Below are positions 54,473 to 62,956 of a DNA stretch of 64,000 nt, piece by piece. The position numbers and the translations under genes were made by a program. Location: the NCBI GenBank assembly GCA_040007395.1, contig JBDTVG010000185.1, forward strand, positions 1 through 64,000, read 5' to 3'. The first letter of the stretch is position 1. Every line of letters begins with the position of its first letter. This DNA comes from DATGFK01 sp040007395. GTDB lineage: Bacteria > Chloroflexota > Anaerolineae > Aggregatilineales > UBA2796. The notes below the pieces were generated by a model. It ran no database searches. It was not told the DNA's origin and saw only the letters and a list, made by a program, of their open reading frames with translations.

Positions 54473-54892
54473 GTGATGAGCGATGAAGAAGATCTGCCGC
54501 CTATAGATGAGCCATCCGACGATTTCGCCAGTTTCGATCCAGCGGCATACCTTGAAAAGCGTCGCCAACTCGAAGGCCGCAGACCGATCACGAATGACCT
54601 TAAGGCGGCTGAAGTTTCCTCGCGTGGCGGGACGACTCGGGGTCGTCGTTCGCGGCGTGGCAGCGAGCTGAGCGGCGAACTGGGCGGCGAGGAAATCCCA
54701 GTTGGGCTGATGGGAAGAATTCTCGGATCGCTCGGCGGGATTGAAAATGTTCGACTGTACAGTCAAATTTTGGGGGAAAGCGGCCCCTTGCTGCGGATCG
54801 TCTTGCCTATCGTGGGCTGCCTGCTGCTGATTATCTGTGTCGCGGTCTGTGGCGGCGGCTACTATCTGATCACCACCTTGACCCACCGTTAA
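54473..54892 (+). CDS. Small protein with C-terminal membrane anchor
   Basis: 139 residues. An acidic N-terminus (DEEDLPPIDEPSDDFASFDP) is followed by a basic Arg/Gly-rich stretch (GGTTRGRRSRRGSEL) and one hydrophobic helix near the C-terminus (LRIVLPIVGCLLLIICVAVC). I recognise no family. A half-element of the CCCTCTC family (GGGTGAGGGCAAC) lies at 54416-54428 upstream of it. Confidence 0.6.
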   Translation: MMSDEEDLPPIDEPSDDFASFDPAAYLEKRRQLEGRRPITNDLKAAEVSSRGGTTRGRRSRRGSELSGELGGEEIPVGLMGRILGSLGGIENVRLYSQILGESGPLLRIVLPIVGCLLLIICVAVCGGGYYLITTLTHR

Positions 54893-54981
54893 GCTATCCC
54901 GAATTTACAACGGTTGTTTCGGCAGCACCCCCGCCTTATGCTAAAATCCAGCTATGCGCCTGTACCCGACGGAAAGTTGCC

Positions 54982-56328
54982 ATGATGCTTCTCACGAATG
55001 TAACCCTTGTGAACTGGACTCCCCGTCAGCTTGAAGCGGATCAAGCGGTGCTGGTACGCGATGGCGTGATCGCGGACATCGGCGTAACTGCCGACCTGAT
55101 CGCACAGTATCCCGACGCAGAACGTTACGATGCGCGTGGCAAACTACTGATGCCCGGTAACCTCTGTGCCCACACCCATTTTTATGGCGCGTTCTCGCGT
55201 GGGCTGGCGATCCCCGGTGCGGCGGCGCGAGACTTCCCAGAGATTCTCCGCAAGCTGTGGTGGCCTCTGGATAAAGCGTTGACGCTGGAAGACGTGCGTC
55301 TCAGCGCATTGGTATCGCTGGTCGATGCGGTCAAGCATGGCACGACGACGCTGATCGATCACCATGCCAGCCCGAACGCCATCGCGGGTAGTCTCGATTC
55401 GATTGCTGGGGCAGTCGAGCAGTCGGGGCTGCGGGCAGTGTTATGCTACGAAGTCTCGGATCGCGATGGGGTGGACAAGGCACAGGCGGGTATCGCGGAG
55501 AATGTGCGTTTTCTGCGCGCTAGCAAGGCGCATCCAACCATCGGCGCGACCTTTGGCCTACATGCCAGTTTGACGCTCTCTGAGGCGACCTTACAAGCGT
55601 GCGTCGAGGCCAATGCCGAGTTTGGCGGCGGCTTCCACATTCACATTGCCGAGCACGAAGCCGACCAAGAGGACAGCTTGGCGAAGTCGGGCTTGCGGGC
55701 GGTGCATCGTTTGGAATGGGCGGGTATTCTTGGCCCACGCACGATTGCTGCCCACGCCGTGCATGTCGATCCGTGGGAACTGCATACTTTACGCGCTACT
55801 GGAACATGGGTCACGCACCAGCCGCGCTCGAATATGAATAACGCAGTCGGCGCGGCGGCCTTTGAGGCGATGCTGCAAGGTGGGGTCAAGTTGTGTCTAG
55901 GCAACGATGGCTTCAGCAACAATATGTGGGCGGAGTGGAAAGCAGCCTACTTACTGCACAAAGTTGCCCATCGCGATCCCCGATTGGCGGGCGGTGACGA
56001 AATTGTGCAAGTCGCCTGCGATCACAATGCACGGCTGGCTGAAACGTTCTTCCCCGGTCAGACGCTCGGCAAACTGGCGTTGGGCGCAGCCGCCGATCTG
56101 ATTCTGGTAGAATATTACCCTTTCACGCCGTTAACGGCGGGTAATCTGGCGTGGCACATTCTGTTTGGGTTCGAGTCGTCGATGGTCACGGCAACGATTG
56201 TGGCGGGGCGTGTCCTGATGTGGGATCGCCAGTTGCGTACCCTTGACGAAGCCGCCATCGCTGCCGAAGCGCTCGCCCGCGTGCCAGCGGTCTGGGCGCG
56301 CTACGCTGAATATGCTACTTCCACTTGA
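54982..56328 (+). CDS. ssnA: SsnA-like putative aminohydrolase
   Basis: 448 residues, amidohydrolase TIM barrel. The metal site is visible in MPGNLCAHTHFYGAF, in IDHHASPNAI, in GGFHIHIAEHEADQE and in LGNDGFSNNMW. The closest family is SsnA, a putative aminohydrolase often encoded near selenium-dependent Mo hydroxylase genes. Here the Mo hydroxylase locus is 20 kb away. Two ATG codons in tandem (54982 and 54985) are possible starts. Confidence 0.85.
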   Translation: MMLLTNVTLVNWTPRQLEADQAVLVRDGVIADIGVTADLIAQYPDAERYDARGKLLMPGNLCAHTHFYGAFSRGLAIPGAAARDFPEILRKLWWPLDKALTLEDVRLSALVSLVDAVKHGTTTLIDHHASPNAIAGSLDSIAGAVEQSGLRAVLCYEVSDRDGVDKAQAGIAENVRFLRASKAHPTIGATFGLHASLTLSEATLQACVEANAEFGGGFHIHIAEHEADQEDSLAKSGLRAVHRLEWAGILGPRTIAAHAVHVDPWELHTLRATGTWVTHQPRSNMNNAVGAAAFEAMLQGGVKLCLGNDGFSNNMWAEWKAAYLLHKVAHRDPRLAGGDEIVQVACDHNARLAETFFPGQTLGKLALGAAADLILVEYYPFTPLTAGNLAWHILFGFESSMVTATIVAGRVLMWDRQLRTLDEAAIAAEALARVPAVWARYAEYATST

Positions 56329-56332
56329 TGCA

Positions 56333-56426
56333 GCCCTCACCCCCGACCCCTCTCCCAAAGGAGAGGGGAGAAAATGCCATTGGATTGAAGTCCCTCTTCT
56401 TTGGGAGAGGGATTTAGGGTGAGGGC
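56333..56426. repeat. Palindromic MITE-like element, CCCTCTC family
   Basis: 94 bp with terminal inverted repeats GCCCTCAC...GTGAGGGC (8 of 8) extending with mismatches to CCCCTCTCCC / GGGAGAGGG. It starts 5 nt after the ssnA stop codon. It has the same plan as the element at 37.8 kb. Confidence 0.75.
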
Positions 56427-56498
56427 AACGTTGCATAAAAACACCACCTGCGTAAGGTGAGACGGTTACTATGAATATCATCATCCATTTCGATTTAT

Positions 56499-56504
56499 AA
56501 GGAG
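56499..56504 (+). promoter_or_regulatory. Ribosome binding site deciding the TTG start of npdG
   Basis: AAGGAG with 6 nt to the TTG at 56511. No ATG lies in frame near it. Confidence 0.7.
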
Positions 56505-56510
56505 TCTCTC

Positions 56511-57206
56511 TTGACCGACGAAAATCTCCCCATTCTGGTAACGATTGCCGTGTTAGGCGGCACTGGAAAAGAAGGGTCTGGACTGGCGAAACGCTGGGCG
56601 AACAGCGGCTACCGCGTCATTATCGGGTCGCGGGATGCCACCCGCGCCGAACAGAAAGCCGACGAACTGAACGCCGAAATGGGCGGAGCCTATTTGCAAG
56701 GCAAAGATAATCTGAGTGCCGCCACCGAAGCCGATCTGGTGGTGCTGTCGGTTCCCTACGATGCACACGCCTCGACTCTGGAAACGCTACGCGAGACGTT
56801 GCAAGGCAAAATTCTGGTGGATGTGACGGTCCCGCTGCTGCCGCCCAACGTCCGCACGGTGCATGTGCCAGAGGGCAAGTCGGCGTGTCTTGAGGCGCAA
56901 AAACTGCTTGGCCCAGGCGTAAAGGTCGTGGCGGCGTTCCAGAATGTGAGTGCGGTGCATCTCAAAGATGCCCATGAACATGTCGAGTGCGACGTGTTGA
57001 TCTGTGGCGACGATGATGCTGCCAAAGGGGAAGTTATCAAGTTGGCACAGGCGGCAGGCTTGCGCGGTCTGGATGCGGGGCCGCTGGAAAATTCCGTCGC
57101 TGTCGAAGCCATCACCCCGATGCTGCTGTGGCTCAACAAGCGTTATAAGGTCAAAAGCGCCGGAATCGTCATTACGGGCATTAATCTGGGTGCTGATCTG
57201 TCGTGA
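56511..57206 (+). CDS. npdG: NADPH-dependent F420 reductase
   Basis: 231 residues. A Rossmann N-terminus reads ILVTIAVLGGTGKEGSGLAK, with SRD in GSRDATRAEQKADEL for NADP. DLVVLSVPYDAH and VAAFQNVSAVHLKD continue the F420:NADPH oxidoreductase pattern. The enzyme transfers hydride between NADPH and coenzyme F420. It is followed, with a GTGA overlap, by cofE, so the two form an F420 operon. The TTG start is strongly supported by an SD. Confidence 0.92.
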   Translation: MTDENLPILVTIAVLGGTGKEGSGLAKRWANSGYRVIIGSRDATRAEQKADELNAEMGGAYLQGKDNLSAATEADLVVLSVPYDAHASTLETLRETLQGKILVDVTVPLLPPNVRTVHVPEGKSACLEAQKLLGPGVKVVAAFQNVSAVHLKDAHEHVECDVLICGDDDAAKGEVIKLAQAAGLRGLDAGPLENSVAVEAITPMLLWLNKRYKVKSAGIVITGINLGADLS

Positions 57207-57970
57207 ATGCCCCACAGCTTACCCTGACATCGCTGCCCGGTCTGCCGATGATCCAATCGGGTGATGATCTGGCCTATTTAATCGTAGACTGCCTGACCGC
57301 CGCGACCATGACTTTGCAAAACGGCGATGTGTTGGTCGTGACCTCGAAGATTGTCTCGAAAGCCGAAGGTCGCCGCCTCGATCTCCGCACGATTACGCCT
57401 TCCGCACAGGCCAACGAGATCGCGGCAAAGACGCTAAAAGATCCGCGACTCGTTGAAGTCGTGCTAGCAGAGTCGCGGGGCATTTCGCGGATGGCTCCCA
57501 ACGTACTGATCACGCGACATCGACTGGGTTTTGTCTCCGCCAACGCCGGGATCGATCATTCCAATGTCGGGCTGGACGGCGAGGAGTGGATTCTGCTGCT
57601 GCCCATCGATCCTGATGCGTCAGCAGCACACTTGCGCGAAGCGTTATATGCGGCGACAGGCGCACAAGTCGGGATCATCATCAGCGATACACACGGACGA
57701 CCTCACCGGATGGGCAACATCGGCGTGGCAGTGGGTGTTGCCGGACTGCCCGCGCTGGTCGATCTGCGCGGGAAGCCTGATCTGTTCGGACGAATCTTGC
57801 AAGGCACTGAGATTGGCCTCGCCGATGAGATCGCCGCCGCCGCCGATTTGCTGAGTGGTCAGGCCGCCGAAGGGCTACCAGTCACGCTGGTGCGGGGGCT
57901 GCGTCTGACTTCCACTGAAGGCCGCGCCAGCGATCTCAATCGACCCACTCACATGGATTTGTACGGATAA
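57203..57970 (+). CDS. cofE: Coenzyme F420-0:L-glutamate ligase
   Basis: 255 residues. GDVLVVTSKIVSKAEGRRLD, LVEVVLAESRGISRMAPNVL, GFVSANAGIDHSNV and IIISDTHGRPHRMGNIGVAV are CofE motifs. The enzyme adds glutamates to F420-0. Starts at GTG inside the npdG stop. The rest of the F420 pathway (cofC, cofD, fbiC) is not in this window. Convergent with the FGE-like gene (10 nt). Confidence 0.93.
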   Translation: MNAPQLTLTSLPGLPMIQSGDDLAYLIVDCLTAATMTLQNGDVLVVTSKIVSKAEGRRLDLRTITPSAQANEIAAKTLKDPRLVEVVLAESRGISRMAPNVLITRHRLGFVSANAGIDHSNVGLDGEEWILLLPIDPDASAAHLREALYAATGAQVGIIISDTHGRPHRMGNIGVAVGVAGLPALVDLRGKPDLFGRILQGTEIGLADEIAAAADLLSGQAAEGLPVTLVRGLRLTSTEGRASDLNRPTHMDLYG

Positions 57971-57979
57971 TGTAACTAC

Positions 57980-58776
57980 TCAGCCCGTGATCAGGCGAAT
58001 GCCTGTTACGTAAGGCCAAAAAATCGGAGTTGCACCATAACTAGTCAGGGGGAACCTTCCTGTTGAATTGCTAAAACTGATGCCACGAAAGATGCGCGTT
58101 TCGTCCATGAGACGCGCTTCAGAGATCAGCTTCGTTTCAGTTATTTCCCAATCCACTGAATTCAGGCCAGTTGTTCCATTTGTCAGGCACCATTGAAACG
58201 CATTTCCGATGGCATCCATCATGCCGTAAAGACTGGCACCTTGTGGATACTGGGTGACTGGGGTTGTGTGTCCAATTTGGCTTTTCTCAACATTACAGCG
58301 ACTGGGATCCCAATCGTCTCCCCAAGGATACCGACGATCGTCGTCTCCCTGTGCTGCGCGCTGCCATTGGGCAGTGGTGGGCAGGGTTATTAGATAGCCC
58401 GCTTTAGCGGATAACCACTGGCAAAACAACATGGCTTCTTGCCAGCGCAGGTCAATGATAGGTTGCAATGGCTGATTAAACTTGCCATTATCCCAGTGGT
58501 GTGATCGCTCAGGTGTTCGGCCTGTTTCTTTGACGTAAATCATGTACTGAGCGTTTGTGATTAGATACTTGGCAATATGAAACGATTCGATTTCCACGAT
58601 AGTCGGATTCACACGAGAATTAGGCAGAAATTTCAATCGCACGGTGCCGCCTGGGATATAGATCCATTCAAATGGATCGGGCAAGATCACAGGCTTTTGG
58701 GGTCGCGAAAATTGGCTTGGGGATTGGTAATTAGTCAACGGAAGAAAGTGAGTTGGCAACAGGGTAAGCGGTAAGA
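57980..58776 (-). CDS. FGE/SUMF1-like protein, 5'-truncated, no active-site cysteine
   Basis: The recognisable domain runs from about 58675 to 57980 (FEWIYIPGGTVRLKF, ITNAQYMIYVKETGRTPERS, LPTTAQWQRAAQGDDDRRYP, PWGDDWDPSRCN, GASLYGMMDAIGNAFQW, RIFRGISFSN, VTGIRLI). The open frame extends to 58879, but that part overlaps an IS66 transposase remnant in another frame, so the native 5' end was probably lost. Near 58774-58678 TTG and GTG codons offer replacement starts. No Cys stands in the FGE active-site region, so a formylglycine-generating activity is unlikely. It is similar in kind to the FGE part of the TIR fusion. Confidence 0.55.
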
Positions 58777-58955
58777 ATAGAAGGGAGGTAAAGCGAAACC
58801 CTGTAAAGCTTGAATCAATATGGTCAAGACTCGCTGACCGTTCCTGCGAGCCGTAGAAATGTAGCTTCTCACTTGGCAAAAAACGTTCGTACCGTCGCCG
58901 CTACGAAAGCCGCCAGACACTTTTTGCTGCACCTTCATCAGAGAATATCTCAACC
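58776..58955 (-). pseudogene. C-terminal remnant of an IS66-family transposase
   Basis: The minus-strand reading GLRYSLMKVQQKVSGGFRSG, DGTNVFCQVRSYISTARRNG and QRVLTILIQALQGFALPP follows the C-terminal end of IS66 transposases, where MVKVQQKVSGGFRS...FCRIRGYISTARKxG is typical. About 60 residues remain; the DDE part is missing. It lies between the FGE-like and TIM-barrel genes. Confidence 0.7.
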
Positions 58956-58975
58956 CCGTTCCAGCAAGGTATAGA

Positions 58976-59884
58976 CTATAGGCCAATACTACGTAGATAG
59001 TCGCGGTTGCGTTGGGCGCTTTCCAGCGGCGATCCCATTCCCGGCAGCACGTCTTGTTCCACAACGATCCAGCCTGAGTAGCCGTTACCTTTGATCTCCT
59101 TCGTGATGGCAGGAAAATTGACTGAGCCTTTGCCGAGTTCACAGAATATTCCGTGACGGACAGCGTTCAGGTAATCCCATTCCTCGCGGCGGGCTTGTTC
59201 GGCGATGGCAGGATCGCAGTCCTTGAAGTGAATGTGCCAAATGCGATCCCGGTAGGTCTGCAACGCTTGGAGTGGATCGCCGCCGCCGTAGATGTAGTGT
59301 CCCGTATCCAGTGCCAGCCCGACTAAACCCGCATCAGTCAGCTTGAGCAGGGTATCTACTTCGGCGGGCGTTTCGACAAAGCCCGCGCAGTGATGGTGGA
59401 ATACGGTTCGCAAACCCGTTTGTTCACGTACCGCCCGCGCAATACGATTTACACCGTTGGCAAAGACCCGCCACTGCGCCTCGTTTAAGCCCTGTTCGGG
59501 TTGGATGCGTCCAGCATATTTGGTGCGGATCGGGTTGCTGCCGTTTTCATCGGCAAGGACAATGAAGCAGTTCTCGCCTGCCGTACTTGCCAGCAAGCGC
59601 GCCGTTTTGAGCGCAACCGCTTCGCCAGCCGTGTGCTTTTCGGGGTGCGCCAGCGCCACCGGGACAAAAGCCGCCATCACCGCCAGATCGCGATTGCTGA
59701 GTTCCTTCCGCAGCGTACCGGGATCAGTCGGCATGAAGCCCCAGTCGCCCAGTTCGGTACCTTCGTAGCCACTCTGCGCGATTTCATCCAAGACCTGTGG
59801 ATAAGCGGCGGCTGTTCCGGTGACATCAAATTCGAGTACGCCCCATGAACAAGGCGCGTTAGCAATCCGTAATTTTGCAACCAT
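58976..59884 (-). CDS. Xylose-isomerase-like sugar phosphate isomerase/epimerase
   Basis: 302 residues of AP_endonuc_2/TIM-barrel fold, IolE-like. NAPCSWGVLEFDVTGTAAAY, GYEGTELGDWGFMPTD, FHHHCAGFVETPAEV, LALDTGHYIYGGGDPLQAL and HFKDCDPAIAEQ contain the metal-binding Glu, His and Asp residues. The IolE-like N-terminus suggests myo-inosose or related polyol substrates. No other inositol genes are in the window. It starts at ATG 59884, and the stop lies about 20 nt from the IS66 scar. Confidence 0.85.
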   Translation of the reverse strand: MVAKLRIANAPCSWGVLEFDVTGTAAAYPQVLDEIAQSGYEGTELGDWGFMPTDPGTLRKELSNRDLAVMAAFVPVALAHPEKHTAGEAVALKTARLLASTAGENCFIVLADENGSNPIRTKYAGRIQPEQGLNEAQWRVFANGVNRIARAVREQTGLRTVFHHHCAGFVETPAEVDTLLKLTDAGLVGLALDTGHYIYGGGDPLQALQTYRDRIWHIHFKDCDPAIAEQARREEWDYLNAVRHGIFCELGKGSVNFPAITKEIKGNGYSGWIVVEQDVLPGMGSPLESAQRNRDYLRSIGL

Positions 59885-59979
59885 TATTACTTGCTGTACT
59901 CCACCATAAAAACATAAAAGATGAAACCGACTCTCATTTTCACAGTGTAGACAGGAAAGCGGATTCGCGCCCGTTTTTG

Positions 59980-60483
59980 TCAGGAGTTGGTGGGTTCGAC
60001 GGCAGTAAGCAGATGATAATTCCGATTGTAGTAGACCAGCGGCGCTCTATCGGGATCGACCTGTGCATAGACCACTTCCGCAATATAGATTACATGCGTC
60101 GAGGTGTCCTGGGTGGAGCGCACTTCGCAGTCCAGATAGGCGGCAGCATCCGCCAACATGGGCGATCCAGTGGCGGCGGTAAACAGTTTCATGCCTTCAA
60201 AGCGATCTGTCACAGTGGGGTCAAAGCCCGCAAAGCGATTCGAGATCGCGTCTTGTCCGGTTCCCAGCATCGAGATCGCAAACACGCCCGACTTCTGCAC
60301 CAGTTCGTGACTGTACGATTCTTTGTTCAAGCACACCAGCACGGTGGCGGGTTCCAGCGATACGGAGGTAAAGCTGCTAACCGTCATCCCGGCGTACTCG
60401 CCTTCCCAAACGGTGGTAACGATTGTCACCCCGGTAGCCCACTGGCGCATCGTCGCTCGTAAAATTGCTGAGTCTACGGTCAT
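59980..60483 (-). CDS. Flavin reductase-like domain protein
   Basis: 167 residues. RATMRQWATGVTIVTTVWEG, GMTVSSFTSVSLEPATVLVC, SGVFAISML and TSTHVIYIAEVVYAQVD are typical of the flavin:NAD(P)H reductase/FMN-binding split barrel family. Members reduce FMN or FAD for two-component monooxygenases or act as FMN oxidoreductases. No partner monooxygenase is adjacent. GGGAA precedes the ATG. Confidence 0.88.
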   Translation of the reverse strand: MTVDSAILRATMRQWATGVTIVTTVWEGEYAGMTVSSFTSVSLEPATVLVCLNKESYSHELVQKSGVFAISMLGTGQDAISNRFAGFDPTVTDRFEGMKLFTAATGSPMLADAAAYLDCEVRSTQDTSTHVIYIAEVVYAQVDPDRAPLVYYNRNYHLLTAVEPTNS

Positions 60484-60580
60484 CCCGATTTTCCCTTAAC
60501 TTTCCTTTCATTATAAATAGTCTTGATGCACAATGTCCACTGATTCCTTCGCGCCGAAGCGATGTGGAGGACGCGACGAC

Positions 60581-60735
60581 GGACAACGCAAGCATTGTCC
60601 CTACAAAACACGCCTTGAATGTAGGGGCAGGGTTTGCCCTGTCCGGTATCGGTAATCAACGCAATCGACGCAATCGACGGACAACGCAGGCATTGTCCCT
60701 ACAAAACACGCCTGGGACAAGGTTTGCCCTGTCCG
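60581..60735. repeat. Tandem pair of GGACAACGC-type palindromic elements
   Basis: GGACAACGC-AA-GCATTGTCC-CTACAAAACACGCC-t and a GCAGGGTTTGCCCTGTCC stem occur at 60581-60644 and again at 60679-60735. They are joined by a short tandem of CGACGCAAT. The rest of the gap 60484-60872 holds only the znuA promoter; no gene is seen. Confidence 0.7.
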
Positions 60736-60787
60736 CTGCGTGGTGTTTTGGTTTTCATTTTGATGCGTTCGCCCTACCCCATCTATT

Positions 60788-60815
60788 TTGCCACTTCATT
60801 GAACTTTGCTACAAT
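60788..60815 (+). promoter_or_regulatory. Sigma-70-like promoter for the metal ABC operon
   Basis: TTGCCA and TACAAT with 16 nt between them, about 60 nt before the znuA-like start codon. Confidence 0.45.
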
Positions 60816-60831
60816 TTCTCTTGTTGATAAA

Positions 60832-60859
60832 ATTTGTATCTGCAATAATTTGCATCTAC
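60832..60859 (+). promoter_or_regulatory. Direct repeats between promoter and metal ABC gene start
   Basis: ATTTGTATCTGC and ATTTGCATCTAC (10 of 12 identical) are 16 nt apart, between the predicted transcription start and the ATG. The position fits a repressor such as Zur or MntR, although the sequence does not match a known box. Confidence 0.35.
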
Positions 60860-60872
60860 GGATAGGATTGAC

Positions 60873-61982
60873 ATGCTAAGAACATTCCGATCGCTCATGG
60901 TGTCAGGATTGATGGTGGCGCTAACGCTTGGCTACAGCAGCGGTACAGTCAAGGCCGATTCCCCGACTCCAGCATTGCAACCCTGTGTCCCTTCGACCAC
61001 GCTCGCTACCCCAGAAGCCGCACAGCCAACCGCACCTGTGCCAGCCGTTGAGCCTGCACCGCCAACGCTGTATGTGGTTACGACAGTCGCGCCGCTGACG
61101 AATATCGTGTTCAATATCGCGGGTAACCGGATCAAGATTCATGGGCTTATCCCTGAAGGGCTGGACTCGCATACCTTTGAGCCGAAACCCTCCGATGCCA
61201 CCTTTATCGCGCAAGCTGATGTTATTTTTATCAATGGGCTGCATCTCGAAGAACCGACCAAAAAACTCGCTGAATCTAATTTGAAGCAGGGCGCGGAGAT
61301 CATTCAGCTTGGCACGCTGACGCTTAGTCAGGCCGATTGGGTTTATGATTTTTCGTTTCCCAAAGATAAGGGCGATCCGAATCCGCATCTGTGGATGAAT
61401 CCTTTGCTGGCGCTGAATTACGCCAAGATCGTGCGGGACACGCTCTCAAAACGCGATTCCGCCGGAGCCGCTTTCTATGTTGCCAACTACGCAACTTTTG
61501 CAGCGCGACTCACGACGCTCGATCAGGCGATTTGTAATGCCGTTGCCACGATTCCCGCCAAGCAGCGTAAACTGTTGACCTATCACGATTCGTTTGCCTA
61601 TTTCGCGCCGCGCTACCAGATGACCGTTATCGGGGCAATCCAGCCCGCCGACTTTGCCGAACCCTCGGCACAAGAAGTCGCCAAGCTCATCGATCAACTT
61701 AAAGCGGAAGGCGTTCCCGCCATCTTTGGGTCAGAAGTATTCCCGTCAAAAGTGCTGGACCAGATTGGCAAGGAGGCAGGCGTGAGCTACGTCAATACGC
61801 TGGCAGACGACGATCTCCCTAACCAGACCGATAACCGTCTCCACCACTCGTATCTGCAACTGTTGGTCAACGATGTGACGACCATGACTAGCGCACTCGG
61901 TGGCGATCCAGCAGCGCTCAAGGCAGTGGCAACCGATAACCTCAATGGGTCGGATAGCGGGGTTGAAGTGTCGGGCAAATAG
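60873..61982 (+). CDS. Metal ABC transporter substrate-binding lipoprotein-like protein (ZnuA family)
   Basis: 369 residues. A signal peptide (LMVALTLGYSSG, cleavage near VKADS) and a Pro/Ala-rich linker precede the cluster A-I fold. Metal-binding His residues stand in GLDSHTFEPKP, NPHLWMNP and LTYHDSFAYFAPRY, and the acidic ligand region lies near FGSEVFPSK. This set fits Zn2+ or Mn2+ import. It lacks a lipobox, so it may stay anchored by its signal segment. AGGAT lies 5 nt before the ATG. It is followed by ATPase and permease genes. Confidence 0.9.
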   Translation: MLRTFRSLMVSGLMVALTLGYSSGTVKADSPTPALQPCVPSTTLATPEAAQPTAPVPAVEPAPPTLYVVTTVAPLTNIVFNIAGNRIKIHGLIPEGLDSHTFEPKPSDATFIAQADVIFINGLHLEEPTKKLAESNLKQGAEIIQLGTLTLSQADWVYDFSFPKDKGDPNPHLWMNPLLALNYAKIVRDTLSKRDSAGAAFYVANYATFAARLTTLDQAICNAVATIPAKQRKLLTYHDSFAYFAPRYQMTVIGAIQPADFAEPSAQEVAKLIDQLKAEGVPAIFGSEVFPSKVLDQIGKEAGVSYVNTLADDDLPNQTDNRLHHSYLQLLVNDVTTMTSALGGDPAALKAVATDNLNGSDSGVEVSGK

Positions 61983-61996
61983 CACCTTACGCTTAC

Positions 61997-62059
61997 GGGC
62001 GACCACACAGAGTCGCCCCTACAGCCTATTATTGTAGGGGATGGCCTGTGTGCCATCCC
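61997..62059. repeat. Three stacked hairpins after the znuA-like gene
   Basis: GGGCGAC/GTCGCCC, CCCCTACA/TGTAGGGG and GGGATGGC/GCCATCCC follow one after the other. The middle one shares the CTACA/TGTAGGG linker of the GGACAACGC family. They may slow read-through into the ATPase gene or act as attenuators. Confidence 0.55.
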
Positions 62060-62104
62060 GCATCGTAAATACATCAGATCGTGGAAAATAGGGATCTTTT
62101 ATCT

Positions 62105-62956
62105 ATGACCGCACCGCTCGTCGAATTTGAAAATGTTAGCTGCCGCTATGACTCGGCGCTTGTCCTCGACCATATCAATTTGCACCTGCATAAAGGGCAG
62201 TTTGCAGGCATCCTCGGCCCTAGCGGGGCGGGCAAAACGACGCTGCTCAAAACGATCCTCGGCCTGATCAAACCCGTTCACGGGACGGTGTGCATCGGCG
62301 GCGAAGCGCTACAAGGTCGTCCGTCTAACCGAGTAGCCTATGTGCCGCAGGTCGAGGTGGTCGATTGGAACTTTCCGCTGACCGTTGAGCAAGCCGTTCT
62401 CATGGGTCGGACGGCGCGCATGGGTTGGCTACCGTGGCCTGCGAAAGCCGATCTCAAACAGGCTTACGATCTGATGGAGCAGCTTGGTATCGCGCAGTTT
62501 GGCAAGCGGCATATTCGCGACCTATCGGGCGGGCAGCAGCAGCGCGTTTTCTTGGCACGAGCGCTCATCGCTGCCCCGGAACTGCTGGTGCTGGACGAAC
62601 CAACAGCGGGAGTCGATATGCGGACGCAAGAGGATATTTTGCATCTGCTCGCACGACTCAACAAAGCCGGAGTGACGATTCTCATGACGACGCACGATCT
62701 CAATGCTGCCGCTTCACATTTGCCGTGGGTCATCTGCCTCAACCAAACCGTGATCGCACAGGGAACGCCGGAAGCTGTGTTTACTCCAGCAATTCTGAAT
62801 GCTACCTTTCAGGGCGATATGGTGGTGATCAAACAAGATGGCTTGATCTTTGTGCAAGAGCGTCCCCATCAGCACAGTTATCACGATCTAATTCCCGATC
62901 CGGTACTGTCACACACTGCGCTAGACACCACTATCGGCACAGGAGTTGAGGCTTGA
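62105..62956 (+). CDS. Metal ABC transporter ATPase (ZnuC family)
   Basis: 283 residues from the ATG at 62105, preceded by AGGGAT; an in-frame GTG at 62081 gives 8 more residues. Walker A LGPSGAGKTT, signature DLSGGQQQRVFLARAL, Walker B LVLDEPTAGVD, H-loop TTHDL. It powers the adjacent metal importer. A C-terminal His-rich tail (PHQHSYHD) may bind metal. The stop overlaps the permease start as TTGA. Confidence 0.9.
   Translation: MTAPLVEFENVSCRYDSALVLDHINLHLHKGQFAGILGPSGAGKTTLLKTILGLIKPVHGTVCIGGEALQGRPSNRVAYVPQVEVVDWNFPLTVEQAVLMGRTARMGWLPWPAKADLKQAYDLMEQLGIAQFGKRHIRDLSGGQQQRVFLARALIAAPELLVLDEPTAGVDMRTQEDILHLLARLNKAGVTILMTTHDLNAAASHLPWVICLNQTVIAQGTPEAVFTPAILNATFQGDMVVIKQDGLIFVQERPHQHSYHDLIPDPVLSHTALDTTIGTGVEA
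62941..62945 (+). promoter_or_regulatory. Ribosome binding site deciding the TTG start of the permease
   Basis: AGGAG 7 nt before the TTG at 62953, within the end of the ATPase gene. Confidence 0.65.

Noticed and set aside
54281..54886. 201-codon open frame antisense to the small membrane protein gene
   Set aside because: It overlaps a plus-strand gene with a coherent membrane helix and acidic/basic layout, and its own product has no recognisable feature.
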